Below are positions 16,207 to 26,281 of a stretch of DNA of 64,000 bases, piece after piece. The stretch lies in contig NZ_CP048878.1 in assembly GCF_011009015.1 (NCBI RefSeq), positions 5,923,001 to 5,987,000 of the forward strand, read 5' to 3'. Under the pieces are notes generated by a model. That model did not search any database. It was not told the origin of the DNA and saw nothing but the letters and a program-made list of their open reading frames with translations. Position 1 is the first letter of the stretch; every line of letters starts with the position of its first letter. A program made the position numbers and the translations under genes. The stretch comes from Spartinivicinus ruber (GTDB taxonomy: Bacteria; Pseudomonadota; Gammaproteobacteria; Pseudomonadales; Zooshikellaceae).

Positions 16207-18681
16207 CTAGCCTGACTTAATCAGCGTTCTCTCACTGTGATTTGCCAAAAAATCTCCCATCTCTTTTGGCGGCAATGGCTTACTCAATAAATAACCCTGA
16301 ATAAAATCACAGTCATGAACATGCAAAAAGTCCCTCTGCTCTCTTGTTTCAACCCCTTCTGCTGTCAAACTGATCCCAAATTGCTTAGTCATAGCCACAA
16401 TAGCTTTGAAAATAACTTTACTTTCACTGTTTTCAGGAATTTCATCAATAAAGCTTTTATCAACCTTCAAGTTATCAATCGGCAATTTTTTCAAGGCACC
16501 CAATGATGAATAGCCCGTACCAAAGTCATCCATTGCGATGCCTACACCTTGGCCTTTAATTGCTTGAAGCATTTCAAAAGAGACATTTCCCGATTGCATA
16601 ATGCTGGTCTCTGTTAATTCTAGGGATAAGTATTTAGCCTCAAGCCCTGTTTGTCCGAGTTTGTCTGTTACCAGTTGGCTAATATCCACTCTATTAAACT
16701 GAATATTGGATACATTGACAGCTACTTTAATTGGTTTAAAACCCGCTATTTGCCATTCTTTTGCTTGCCTACAGGCTTCTTCTAAAACCCACTCCCCAAG
16801 AGGTACGATTAAGCCAGTTTCTTCAGCTAATGGAATAAAATGAAAAGGTGGAATTAAACCTTTGGTTGGGTGATCCCAACGAACCAGAGCTTCACAACCA
16901 ATTAGTTCACCTGTTTTCAGCTCTAACTGGGGTTGGTAATGCAAAATCATTTGCCCTTGTTCAATAGCTTTTCTCAAGTCAGTTAACAGTTCGTGACGCT
17001 CCATTGCTTTGGCCGTCATTGCATTATGGTAAAACTGATAATTATTTTTACCCATGCTTTTAGCGTGATACATCGCGGTATCAGCGTGCTTTAATAACTC
17101 CCCTGGCTCATCACCATCATCGGGATAAACAGTAATGCCTATGCTTGCACCTAAATGATAGCGCTGCCCTTTTAAAATAAAGGGGTGGGATAGTGCTTCA
17201 AGAATCCGTTCAGCTACCAGGCTGGCATCCTCCCCTTTAGCCACACCATTGAGCAAAATAGTAAACTCATCGCCTCCCAACCGAGACACACCTTTATCCG
17301 GGTCATCAATAGTTTCTTCAAAGTCGACTATATTGCGTGAGATTAAATCTTCAGTCCGCAGGCAAAGTCGCAACCGATTTGCAAAGGTTTTTAATAAATC
17401 ATCCCCTGCATCATGGCCTAAGGTATCATTAACCACTTTAAATCCATCAAGATCAATAAAAAGCAGGGCAAAACAAAGCTTCTGCCGCTTGCAATGAGCA
17501 ATGGCACGACTAAGTGACTCAATAAACATATTGCGGTTGGAAAGACCTGTTAGGCTATCTTGATAAGCAATTTTATGCAGGGCAATTCCAGTTTCACGCA
17601 AGCTATCGCGCATATCGTTAAACGCTTTGGCTAAGTCACCAATTTCATCTGTTTGACTGGTATCAATGGCAACTTTCATATTGCCATCAGCAATATTTAA
17701 GGCCGCTTGTTTAAGGTATAAAATGGGGTTAACAATTAAACTATTTAAAATCCAATACAACAGAATCCCACCCACTAACATGGTGCCAAAGGTGATTACA
17801 GCCACTACTACCTCAACTCGTTGAGTAATTGCATGAACATCGGCTTCCGGCCAAACAGCAATGAGATTCAGATTTTCAGCTAGTGGTACTAAAGACAGAT
17901 AAGATTCATTATTGGCAAATTGCGCTTTCAATGTTTCATTGACCTGGCTTTTCAATTGGCTGAATAGTGCTTTATCTTCCACAGTTTTATCAGGCTTAGG
18001 GGTATATAAAATCCTTCCCTGGCTATCAACCAAAAACATATAGCCATTGTTACCAATTCGCGCTTGCTGCAAATATTGCAGCAGCTCACTGGTTTCTACA
18101 GAAATAACCAAATAACCACGTAGTTTTGCTTCAGCAAATAGCGGATCAATAGACTGGTCAGCTAAGCGAATGGCTTTCGCTACCAATAATGCCAATTTCT
18201 GTGTATCGGGATGTAAGGTAAAAAATGCCTGCGTGTCCTGGTCACTTTCCTTTAACCGACGAAACCAAGGCTCTCCTCCCTCTTGATCTGTTTGGTTGGC
18301 AATCGGCTCCCAGGTTGAACGAATATCTTCAAAGCCATCAGGCATTAATAAGCGAATTTCAAAATGATCAGAATAAGTGTTTTGGTAGTTTTGAAAAACC
18401 TGAAGTAACGGGCGATAAAGTAGTTGATAACGCTTATTTTCATCTAATTGAAAATATCGTTTTAGTAAATTGGTGGTAGCCAATAAGCTGATATTGCCGA
18501 TACTCACCCGCTGCAAATGATTAACCTGGGTTTTTACCTCTTTTATTTTAAGGGTCATTTGATCAAGCGTTTGATGCTCATAAAGCCGTTTTATTTCCTT
18601 ATAAGCTAAAAACCCTAGCAGTAAGACAGGCAAAACTACCGTAGGCATCAACAACAAAATTATTTTCGCCCTTAACTTCAT
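16207..18681 (-). CDS. Cache-HAMP-GGDEF-EAL transmembrane c-di-GMP enzyme
   Basis: 824 residues. Membrane helices at about 7-26 and 290-312 bracket a periplasmic Cache-type sensor region (typical GYMFLVDSQGRILYTPKP). HAMP (about 313-365), GGDEF (about 378-550) with intact RLGGDEF, and EAL (about 565-815) with CEALVRWDHP, ELTETSIM and DDFGTGYSSL follow. Both domains carry their signature residues, so it could both make and degrade c-di-GMP. Together with the adjacent PotD-like protein, the layout recalls MbaA-NspS of Vibrio cholerae. It is encoded 132 bases downstream of that gene on the same strand. Confidence 0.93.
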   Translation of the reverse strand: MKLRAKIILLLMPTVVLPVLLLGFLAYKEIKRLYEHQTLDQMTLKIKEVKTQVNHLQRVSIGNISLLATTNLLKRYFQLDENKRYQLLYRPLLQVFQNYQNTYSDHFEIRLLMPDGFEDIRSTWEPIANQTDQEGGEPWFRRLKESDQDTQAFFTLHPDTQKLALLVAKAIRLADQSIDPLFAEAKLRGYLVISVETSELLQYLQQARIGNNGYMFLVDSQGRILYTPKPDKTVEDKALFSQLKSQVNETLKAQFANNESYLSLVPLAENLNLIAVWPEADVHAITQRVEVVVAVITFGTMLVGGILLYWILNSLIVNPILYLKQAALNIADGNMKVAIDTSQTDEIGDLAKAFNDMRDSLRETGIALHKIAYQDSLTGLSNRNMFIESLSRAIAHCKRQKLCFALLFIDLDGFKVVNDTLGHDAGDDLLKTFANRLRLCLRTEDLISRNIVDFEETIDDPDKGVSRLGGDEFTILLNGVAKGEDASLVAERILEALSHPFILKGQRYHLGASIGITVYPDDGDEPGELLKHADTAMYHAKSMGKNNYQFYHNAMTAKAMERHELLTDLRKAIEQGQMILHYQPQLELKTGELIGCEALVRWDHPTKGLIPPFHFIPLAEETGLIVPLGEWVLEEACRQAKEWQIAGFKPIKVAVNVSNIQFNRVDISQLVTDKLGQTGLEAKYLSLELTETSIMQSGNVSFEMLQAIKGQGVGIAMDDFGTGYSSLGALKKLPIDNLKVDKSFIDEIPENSESKVIFKAIVAMTKQFGISLTAEGVETREQRDFLHVHDCDFIQGYLLSKPLPPKEMGDFLANHSERTLIKSG

Positions 18682-18813
18682 GCTGGTGGGTGCTTTTCAT
18701 TAATGATGATTACTAAATCTTTACAAAAAAAGTTTCTCAGTATCAGTATATTAGCTCCAATTCCACAATCACGCTTTGTTATACCTTTGTCGAATGGATA
18801 AAAGAGAATTTGC

Positions 18814-19878
18814 TTATTGTAAATGGAAATAAATCTGACTAACTTTTTTGGTGGCCGTACTCGGCAGAGGTAATAATAATTCCAGTTTTTTCATAACATC
18901 AACACTCGGATATAGCCATGAACTCTTCTGCATTGACTCTGGCAGCAAGGCGACTGCAGCAGTATTTGGGCTTGAATAAGCGACATGGCGAGCATTTTCT
19001 GCCGCATTCTTTGGCTCATTAAGGAAGTCGATAAAATTAGCTGCCAATTGTTTGTTATCTGAGTCCTCAGCTACGGTCAAATAATCCAAAACCATTACCG
19101 AACCTTCATTTGGTATAGTAAAGCCAATTGGTATTCCACTACGCATTAACGAATAGGCCTCACCATTATAAATAGCACTTACCCATAAGTTTTCATTGAT
19201 AGCCCCTGTGGCAGGATAACGGATATCACTTGCCCACAATACAAATGGCCGCTGATTAGTTAATGCTATTTCCGCTTTCTGTAAAGCACTAATACTCGTA
19301 CTGTTAACTGAATAACCTAAACTCAGCAAGGTGACAGCGACAGTTTCCTGAGGAGTAGGTGGCATTAAAATTTTACTATATAGTGCAGGAGCAGGATTAA
19401 GTATGCTATTCCAGTGCATAATAGGCTCTTGCAACCTTTCATTGTTAAAAGCAATTCCAAGCACTTTCCAAAAATAAGGCACTGCAAATTTTTCCAACAA
19501 TGTATGTTGTTTTAGCCAACGGCTATCAATATGCTTAATGTTTTTTAGTGAAAAATCAGTGAGAGGAGCTAACCAGCCACTGGCGATATAAGCAGTTGCT
19601 GCAGAAGAGTCAACACAAATAACATCCACTCCAAGGCCATCACTTTCTAATAAGAATAAGTTTCGGTCATCATCACTGTTATAATAAACCAGCTTAACTT
19701 TCACATTAAATGCTTGCTCAAAGCGTTTATATACAGCCGGTGAAAGATAATTAGAACGAATAAGCACATTCAGCTCAGGCTTTTCGGTTTTAACTGTGTC
19801 ACTTGCTGTAGCACCAGCCAAAACACTATAGCCATAACTAAGCCAAACAGTGATGAGGCAAAATATATTGAAATGCAT
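18814..19878 (-). CDS. PotD/NspS-like periplasmic substrate-binding protein
   Basis: 354 residues with an N-terminal signal (about 1-24) and the fold of polyamine-type binding proteins: LNVLIRSNYLSPAVYKRFEQ, GVDVICVDSSAATAYIASGWLAPL and a C-terminal ANFIDFLNEP helix. No ABC permease or ATPase is nearby. The following gene is a membrane GGDEF-EAL protein, as in the NspS-MbaA polyamine-sensing pair. I therefore infer a sensing rather than an uptake role; the ligand is not known. Confidence 0.8.
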   Translation of the reverse strand: MHFNIFCLITVWLSYGYSVLAGATASDTVKTEKPELNVLIRSNYLSPAVYKRFEQAFNVKVKLVYYNSDDDRNLFLLESDGLGVDVICVDSSAATAYIASGWLAPLTDFSLKNIKHIDSRWLKQHTLLEKFAVPYFWKVLGIAFNNERLQEPIMHWNSILNPAPALYSKILMPPTPQETVAVTLLSLGYSVNSTSISALQKAEIALTNQRPFVLWASDIRYPATGAINENLWVSAIYNGEAYSLMRSGIPIGFTIPNEGSVMVLDYLTVAEDSDNKQLAANFIDFLNEPKNAAENARHVAYSSPNTAAVALLPESMQKSSWLYPSVDVMKKLELLLPLPSTATKKVSQIYFHLQ

Positions 19879-19970
19879 TATTTGTTAATAATAGCTTTCA
19901 ACAAACTAAGTAGCAGGCTTTATTTGTATTTTATTCAAGGGAAGGAAGGATTAAGAGAAGTAAAATTAAA

Positions 19971-20005
19971 CCCTCTCCCAAAGAGGATTAGCACAAAGGA
20001 GAGGG
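19971..20005 (-). terminator. terminator after phoU
   Basis: CCCTCTCC (19971-19978) and GGAGAGGG (19998-20005) form an 8-bp stem with a 19-base loop. On the minus strand TTTAATTTTA follows. It lies a few bases past the phoU stop codon. Confidence 0.6.
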
Positions 20006-20017
20006 GTTGAATAAAAA

Positions 20018-20740
20018 TTACTTTTCGAGCACTTCTTCTTTCATTCGTTTTAAGCCAATATGCCGTACATCGGTACCTTTAACTAAATAAATCACATGCT
20101 CGGCTATGTTTCTGGCATGGTCACCAATACGCTCTAAAGACCTAAGCACCCACATAATATTCAATACTCGGGTGATACTTCTTGGGTCTTCCATCATGAA
20201 GGTTACCAGCTCTCGCATGGCACTTTTGTATTCCAAGTCAACCGATTTATCTTCCTGAGCCACTCTCAAAGCCATTTCAGTATCAAACCGAGCAAAAGCT
20301 GTTAGTGACTCCTGAACCATACGACGTACTCGCGCGCCAATATGGCGAGTCTCAATATAACCTTTTGGTGCTTCACCCTCTTCAGTTAATTCAATAGCAT
20401 GGCCAGCTATTTTGGCTGCTTCGTCCCCTACTCGCTCCAAGTCGGTAGACATTTTCGAACAGGCAATCACCAACCGTAAGTCACTGGCTGCTGGCTGCCT
20501 TCTAGCCAAAATTCGAGCACACTCTTCATCTATCGTAAGTTCCATGCTATTGATTTGATCGTCATTTTTGCGGACCTGCTTAGCTAGTTCACTATCAGCG
20601 TCAATAAGTGCTCGTACTGCATCACTCACTTGTTTTTCGACTAAGCCGCCCATTGCCAGCAAGCTATTTCTTACTTCTTCAAGTTCGGCATTAAATTGTT
20701 GGGAAATATGCTGAGTATGAGTGTCTGTGTTGATATCCAT
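20018..20740 (-). CDS. phoU: phosphate signalling protein PhoU
   Basis: 240 residues from the ATG at 20740, preceded by AGGT; a TTG at 20752 is an unlikely earlier start. It is all helical, with two copies of the PhoU three-helix bundle. The metal-binding motifs occur in each half: DLERVGDEAAKIAGHA (about residues 84-99) and SLERIGDHARNIAEHV. PhoU links the PstB ATPase to PhoR and keeps the Pho regulon off when phosphate is plentiful. It is the last gene of the pst cluster, separated from pstB by a repeat element. Confidence 0.97.
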   Translation of the reverse strand: MDINTDTHTQHISQQFNAELEEVRNSLLAMGGLVEKQVSDAVRALIDADSELAKQVRKNDDQINSMELTIDEECARILARRQPAASDLRLVIACSKMSTDLERVGDEAAKIAGHAIELTEEGEAPKGYIETRHIGARVRRMVQESLTAFARFDTEMALRVAQEDKSVDLEYKSAMRELVTFMMEDPRSITRVLNIMWVLRSLERIGDHARNIAEHVIYLVKGTDVRHIGLKRMKEEVLEK

Positions 20741-20769
20741 TACTACCTGCAACCTTTACAGTTCACTTT

Positions 20770-20806
20770 AGGGTATCTCTAAATTACACTTTTTTAGAGG
20801 TACCCT
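20770..20806. repeat. 37-bp hairpin element, family 2, copy B
   Basis: AGGGTATCTCTAAA (left) pairs with TTTAGAGGTACCCT (right), 13 of 14 positions, around TTACACTTT. It has exactly the length of copy A at 6571. It lies 30 bases upstream of the phoU start, so it would be in the phoU leader. Confidence 0.8.
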
Positions 20807-20870
20807 CTTCATTGATAGCCTACTTAAATAATAGCTGAGATATGCCCTCAAAAACGACACAAGATGTTTA

Positions 20871-21046
20871 CATACCCTTCGCGAGTGAATTTTAGGGTTT
20901 GTTGTCGTCGCTCTTGACCACCATGGAAGGTGGAAATTCAGCTAATGCATGGAGCATTTAACTGTCACCCCAGTCACTTATTTCAATAAGCTCTTGGGGC
21001 CTCATCGCTCGACAGCCTCCCCTAAAAGCCACTCGCTTTGGCTATA
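20871..21046 (-). repeat. MITE-like inverted-repeat element, family 1, copy 2
   Basis: About 176 bp. The ends CATACCCTTCGCGAGTG and CACTCGCTTTGGCTATA are imperfect inverted repeats, each followed internally by TTTTAGG. The interior stem, read on the minus strand, is CCCCA-AGAG-CTTATT/AATAAG-TGAC-TGGGG. It fills almost the whole gap between pstB and phoU and so would be transcribed with the pst operon. Confidence 0.75.
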
Positions 21047-21067
21047 AGTCTCGAGGATAAATCCTAT

Positions 21068-21943
21068 TTAACCATATCGACCGGTAATATAGTCCTCTGT
21101 TTGTTTCTGTGATGGATTAGTGAAGAGTGTATCTGTATCATCAAATTCGACTAATTTACCCATGTACATAAATGCTGTGTAGTCGGAAACACGAGCCGCC
21201 TGTTGCATATTATGGGTAACGATAACAATAGTATATTTTGATTTTAGTTCGTTAATTAGTTCTTCAATTTTTAAAGTAGAGATCGGGTCTAGTGCTGAAG
21301 CAGGCTCATCCAACAATAAAACTTCAGGCTCTACAGCAATAGTTCTGGCAATAACCAAGCGCTGCTGCTGGCCACCCGACATGCCCAAGGCACTTTCATG
21401 CAACCGATCTTTAACTTCATCCCATAATGCAGCGCCTTTTAAAGCCCACTCCACCACTTCATCCAAAACACGCTTTTTATTAATGCCTTGAATTCTTAAT
21501 CCATAAGCAACATTTTCATAAATGCTTTTGGGAAAAGGATTAGGCTTCTGAAATACCATGCCAACCCTTCTACGAAGGTCCGCAACGTTCACAGAGCGAT
21601 CATAAATATTCTGATTATCCAAGGCGATTCGGCCTTCTACCCGACAACCATCCACCAGATCATTCATCCGATTCAAGCTTCTTAAAAGGGTGGATTTACC
21701 ACAACCAGAAGGCCCAATAAAAGCAGTCACCCGTTTTTGTGGAATTGACAAATTAATGTCAAACAGTGCCTGCTTCTCCCCATAAAACAAATTAACATTA
21801 GAAATTTCAAGGCAAAGCTGTTCTTGGCTTAAGTCAAGACTTTGTCTGCCACGCCCGAGGGTTGCCATGTCTACACCATGAGTCAATGGCTGGTTTCCCT
21901 GTTGGTTAGTTTGTTGTGCGTCAAGGGTTGCGAGGGTCGTCAT
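21068..21943 (-). CDS. pstB: phosphate ABC transporter ATPase PstB
   Basis: 291 residues, somewhat long because of about 40 extra N-terminal residues. It has Walker [10 protein letters not shown] (about 77-85), the PstB-typical [15 protein letters not shown], the ABC signature MSGGQQQRL, Walker [14 protein letters not shown] and the switch His in [11 protein letters not shown]. It hydrolyses ATP to drive phosphate import through PstCA in the inner membrane. A GAGAG site precedes the ATG. pstA ends 158 bases upstream. Confidence 0.98.
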   Translation of the reverse strand: MTTLATLDAQQTNQQGNQPLTHGVDMATLGRGRQSLDLSQEQLCLEISNVNLFYGEKQALFDINLSIPQKRVTAFIGPSGCGKSTLLRSLNRMNDLVDGCRVEGRIALDNQNIYDRSVNVADLRRRVGMVFQKPNPFPKSIYENVAYGLRIQGINKKRVLDEVVEWALKGAALWDEVKDRLHESALGMSGGQQQRLVIARTIAVEPEVLLLDEPASALDPISTLKIEELINELKSKYTIVIVTHNMQQAARVSDYTAFMYMGKLVEFDDTDTLFTNPSQKQTEDYITGRYG

Positions 21944-22101
21944 AACATACTCTCACTCTTAATAATAAATGCTATTGGACTGGCTATATATAAATTAACT
22001 TCATATATCCCCTTCAATTTGGGTAATGCCAGTGTCGTATCCGATAATAACGATTGAATGCGACAATTAAGGGGGGTTGATATTTCCATCTAAAGACACC
22101 C

Positions 22102-23772
22102 CTATACTTCTAATGACTTATACTTTTCACGTAAATGGTTACGAATCGCGACTGCTGATAAATTTAATACTGCAATCACAATGACCAATAATAATGCTGT
22201 GGCATAGACCAAAGGACGAGCTGCTTCCACATTTGGGCTTTGGAAGCCGACATCATAAATATGGAAACCCAAATGCATAAACTTCTGATCAAGATGTAAA
22301 TAAGGATAGTTGCCATCCAATGGTAGTGAGGGGGCTAATTTAACCACCCCCACTAACATCAAAGGTGCAACCTCACCTGCAGCCCTTGCCACAGCTAAAA
22401 TTAAGCCTGTCATCATGGCCGGGCTAGCCATTGGTAGTACAACCCGCCACAGCGTTTCTGCTTTGGTGGCACCTAGTGCCAAACTGCCTTCTCGTACTGC
22501 CCGAGGAATACGGGATAGTCCTTCTTCTGTAGCGACAATAACCACTGGCAAGGTGAGTAATGCCAAGGTAATTGAAGCCCATAATAAACCAGGGGTACCG
22601 AAGGTTGGGGAAGGTAACGCTTCTGGAAAAAATAACTGATCAATATTAGAACCAAGAAAATAAACAAAAAAACCTAAGCCAAAGACCCCATAAACAATAG
22701 ATGGAACTCCTGCTAAGTTATTAACCGCAATCCGGATGGTTCTGGTAATTACACCCTGATTCGCGTATTCCCTTAAATAAACCGCTGCAATAACACCAAA
22801 TGGCGTTACCATCACCGACATCAGAATAACCATCATCACCGTACCAAATATGGCAGGGAAAATGCCACCTTCTGTATTAGCCTCACGAGGCTCATCACTC
22901 ACAAACTCCCACACTTTATCCCCATAAAAAGCTATTTTTTGAAAAATGCTCATATCATTGGGTTTATAGGCACGTACTACTTTTGCCAGGGATATTTCTG
23001 TTGTATTACCATCAACAGAATCAACGATTATGCTGTCACGTTGGAAGGTAACCTGTAGCTTGCCTAACTCTTTTTCAAGCTGCTTATATTGTGCTTGTAG
23101 TTCTGCTTCCTGAGCTTTTATATCTGCTAACCTAGTGGGAGTTAATTCACCAACTAGTTCCAGCTTGCGCTGCTGTAACCTTAATCTTTCCAGCCCAGAA
23201 TTAATTGAACCAATATCATGCTTTTCAATTTCATAAATATCATCGTAAATCGTTAATGCACGCTCAATTCGCTGCTGAAAAATATTCCACAACTCAGGGT
23301 CATTGGCTTCCGCAACAAGCTCTCCGCTCTCTTTAACACCTCTTAAATAGCCGTAAAAATTACCCCACTCCCGGCGTTCTATTGCCATAATTTCTTTGGG
23401 GTATTCAATGTTGGTTAGATAATTTGCCACTACCCACTGAAAATCAGCACTGGTTAAATCACGGTTGCCCACTTTGAGTAGCGTACGCTGCATAGTTTCT
23501 ACGCCATCAATAACCGGCACACCTGCATTCTCTAGGCGTTTTACAGGCACTTCTTCATGATCAACTTCTTCACCAGCTACCAACCGACTCTCAGCCCCTG
23601 GTAGCTCATAGTTAGCCTGCATGATAACGCTAGGCCAAAAATGCCCCATGCCTCTAACCGCAATTAATGCCAATAAACCAACCACCATAACAATACTGAT
23701 GGCTACGGCTCCTGCATTAAGCCAAACCCAAGGTTCACCGCTTCTATACCATTTTTTTAAAGAAACACGCAT
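22102..23772 (-). CDS. pstA: phosphate ABC transporter permease PstA (long form)
   Basis: 556 residues from the ATG at 23772 (a TTG lies 9 bases upstream). An N-terminal membrane helix (about 15-38) is followed by a large periplasmic insertion containing a coiled coil (about 185-245), then a five- to six-helix permease domain (about 285-545) with the inner-membrane EAA-like loop EGLSRIPRAVREGSLALGAT. This long form occurs in Pseudomonas-type systems. It starts 22 bases after pstC. Confidence 0.93.
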   Translation of the reverse strand: MRVSLKKWYRSGEPWVWLNAGAVAISIVMVVGLLALIAVRGMGHFWPSVIMQANYELPGAESRLVAGEEVDHEEVPVKRLENAGVPVIDGVETMQRTLLKVGNRDLTSADFQWVVANYLTNIEYPKEIMAIERREWGNFYGYLRGVKESGELVAEANDPELWNIFQQRIERALTIYDDIYEIEKHDIGSINSGLERLRLQQRKLELVGELTPTRLADIKAQEAELQAQYKQLEKELGKLQVTFQRDSIIVDSVDGNTTEISLAKVVRAYKPNDMSIFQKIAFYGDKVWEFVSDEPREANTEGGIFPAIFGTVMMVILMSVMVTPFGVIAAVYLREYANQGVITRTIRIAVNNLAGVPSIVYGVFGLGFFVYFLGSNIDQLFFPEALPSPTFGTPGLLWASITLALLTLPVVIVATEEGLSRIPRAVREGSLALGATKAETLWRVVLPMASPAMMTGLILAVARAAGEVAPLMLVGVVKLAPSLPLDGNYPYLHLDQKFMHLGFHIYDVGFQSPNVEAARPLVYATALLLVIVIAVLNLSAVAIRNHLREKYKSLEV

Positions 23773-23793
23773 AACTTTCAAACCTATCTAGTG

Positions 23794-26070
23794 TTATAGC
23801 GAGCTGTAACGCTTTCTAAGCCGATGACGAATCATTTCAGCCATGGTGTTAACAACAAAGGTGAATAAAAACAGCACCAATGCAGCTAAAAATAATACTC
23901 GGTAATGGGAGCTACCCACTTCAGACTCAGGCATTTCTACGGCAATATTGGCTGCCAAAGTCCGCATTCCTTCAAAAATATTGACATCCATGATAGGGGT
24001 ATTACCTGTTGCCATTAATACAATCATGGTCTCACCCACAGCTCTTCCCATACCTATCATCACTGCAGAAAAAATACCTGGGCTTGCGGTTAACAACACC
24101 ACACGGGTTAAGGTCTGCCAAGGTGTCGCGCCTAAAGCAAGAGAGCCATAGCTCAAGTGTTTAGGTACACTAAAAATAGCGTCTTCAGTAATAGAAAAAA
24201 TTGTCGGGATTACAGCAAAGCCCATAGCCAAACCAACGACAAGTGCATTACGCTGATCAAAACTAATACCATGCTCGACTAACCAGCTACGCATATTTCC
24301 ACTAAAAAATACGCCTTCCATTGTGGGGCTCATGGTAATAGCCAGCCAGCTTAAAATAATTACAACTGGTATTAACAATAATGGCTGCCAACCATCAGGC
24401 ACTCGGTGTCGAATAGAATCCGGTAATTGATGCCAACCGAATGAAAATAATAAGAAACCAATAGGTACCACCATAAGCAAGGCAAAAATACCTGTTAAGT
24501 GGTCTTCAACAAAAGGTGCAAGCCACAGCCCAGCCAAAAAGCCCAAAATAACTGTGGGTAATGCTTCCATTAACTCAATAACAGGTTTAACTTTTCGGCG
24601 CATGGCTGGAGCCATAAAATAAGCGGTATAAATCGCTCCACAAATTGCCAGTGGGGTTGCCAATAACATGGCATAAAAGGCGGCTTTTAAGGTGCCAAAT
24701 GCTAATGGCATCAGGCTCATTTTAGGCTCAAAGTCATTGGTGGAAGCAGAGGACTGCCAAATATAAGCTGGCTCGTCATAATTCTCGTACCACACTTCCC
24801 TCCATAATGAAGACCAGGATATTTCTGGATGCTCATTATCAATGTTCCAAAAACTTAACTGGCCACTATGGTCCTCAGCTAAAAATGCTTTACCACGGGG
24901 AGACACCGCCAGCCACTCAATTGGTTTGTCGCTGATTTGCTCACTAATCAAGGAGCGGTGAGCCGTAGTGTTATAAATGCCTATTTGCCCTTTATCATCT
25001 GCTACTAAAAATCCTTTACGTCGGTGTTCTGGAGCTATGCTAGTTATATTATTTTCAGCCAGCTTAAAGTCTCTAATCTGCTCTAAACGCCATTGGCTGT
25101 CTTTGTTTTTGACTAAAAACCACTGAGAAATATTGCCACCACTATCACCCAATAATAACGAAACACCCCCAAGCAATAATTTAGCTTGAGAAAGCTGATA
25201 TTCACCGCTAGTAACATTTAATACACTATTAATTTTTGGGTGTTCCCGATCAGCAATATTAAGCACCGCTATTTGCGTCTGATTAATTGTTACATACAAC
25301 CAGCGTTGCTCTGGGTCAATTAACAAGCCCTTCACATCACCAGTAATTTTTGGCAACTCTAAATGTTCTTCTTCAAAAGTGATTTCTTCAGTTAAAAAGT
25401 CTTCTTCTTTATTCAGTATATTAAGGAGCAACTTGTCATTTGTTGCCCCAGCAATGACCAGTGCTTCTTCAGTATCGCGGATGGCGATATGGGTGATAGC
25501 ATCTCCAGTTTCAGATAATACTACTGGCTCTTTTCCATAAGGATACTCAATGGAGGGATCAATTTGACGTTGATTATTATCGCCATAGCTCACTTTATAT
25601 TCATGCTTAAAAACCAGTACTTCACCGTTACTAAAACCTAATGCAAGTTCATCAGTAGCTGGCCCAGCTTCAGCTATAGCAGTGACTTCACTATTTGCTG
25701 GTACTGGTAAAGCATGTTTTTTGAGGATTTCACCAGAATTGGTTTTGAAAAAAATGGCATTACCCACTTCATCAACTCTAATCCCAATTTCAGCTTGCTC
25801 TTCCATACTGAGATAGAGGGTTTTGGCTTGCTCTGCCACCGCAGGCAAAGAATACTGACTGACTTTTTCTATTGAGGCCGACTTAAATAGCGGCATTACC
25901 TCATACATCAAATAAAGAAATATCAACAAAATGGCAACAATAACGCCAATGCCGCCGATTGCTACTCCCCACTTAGCAAAGATATCTTTAAAGTGGCGCA
26001 AGCGGCGGTAACGTTTGGCACTTGCTGTATTTAAATCAACAGTTGGTGTGTATGTGGTTTGCTCTTTCAT
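23794..26070 (-). CDS. pstC: phosphate ABC transporter permease PstC (long form)
   Basis: 758 residues, more than twice the length of the enteric PstC. A first membrane helix (about 32-56) is followed by a periplasmic region of some 390 residues with repeating beta-propeller-like strands (about 60-450), then the permease domain (about 455-750) with the LSYGSLALGATPWQTL loop. The periplasmic part may contact PstS or sense the envelope, which is inference. No strong ribosome binding site is visible before the ATG. Confidence 0.92.
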   Translation of the reverse strand: MKEQTTYTPTVDLNTASAKRYRRLRHFKDIFAKWGVAIGGIGVIVAILLIFLYLMYEVMPLFKSASIEKVSQYSLPAVAEQAKTLYLSMEEQAEIGIRVDEVGNAIFFKTNSGEILKKHALPVPANSEVTAIAEAGPATDELALGFSNGEVLVFKHEYKVSYGDNNQRQIDPSIEYPYGKEPVVLSETGDAITHIAIRDTEEALVIAGATNDKLLLNILNKEEDFLTEEITFEEEHLELPKITGDVKGLLIDPEQRWLYVTINQTQIAVLNIADREHPKINSVLNVTSGEYQLSQAKLLLGGVSLLLGDSGGNISQWFLVKNKDSQWRLEQIRDFKLAENNITSIAPEHRRKGFLVADDKGQIGIYNTTAHRSLISEQISDKPIEWLAVSPRGKAFLAEDHSGQLSFWNIDNEHPEISWSSLWREVWYENYDEPAYIWQSSASTNDFEPKMSLMPLAFGTLKAAFYAMLLATPLAICGAIYTAYFMAPAMRRKVKPVIELMEALPTVILGFLAGLWLAPFVEDHLTGIFALLMVVPIGFLLFSFGWHQLPDSIRHRVPDGWQPLLLIPVVIILSWLAITMSPTMEGVFFSGNMRSWLVEHGISFDQRNALVVGLAMGFAVIPTIFSITEDAIFSVPKHLSYGSLALGATPWQTLTRVVLLTASPGIFSAVMIGMGRAVGETMIVLMATGNTPIMDVNIFEGMRTLAANIAVEMPESEVGSSHYRVLFLAALVLFLFTFVVNTMAEMIRHRLRKRYSSL

Positions 26071-26182
26071 GGCAGGTACATTAGTGGCTGATTATTACAG
26101 ATATGTTACAAATGAATGAAGAGCCGTGTTGAATTATTCACATGCTTACTTTTTGGTATTTTCAACCGATAAAAACAAAAGT

Positions 26183-26213
26183 AACCGAGTGCTACTTGGC
26201 ATAGCACTCGGTT
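26183..26213 (-). terminator. terminator/attenuator between pstS and pstC
   Basis: AACCGAGTGCTA and TAGCACTCGGTT form a perfect 12-bp stem with a 7-base loop, followed on the minus strand by TTTTGTTTTTA. It lies about 70 bases past pstS and would limit read-through into pstCAB-phoU, so that pstS is made in excess. Confidence 0.85.
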
Positions 26214-26281
26214 AATTATTTGCCTTCACTTAACTTTCTAATTAGCCTAAGTAAGCGCTTTAGGCTAGATATTTGAGTTGA

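Noticed and set aside
22070-22100. Further family 2 hairpin near the pstA stop
   Set aside because: CTAAAGACACCCCT resembles one end, but no matching second arm was found.
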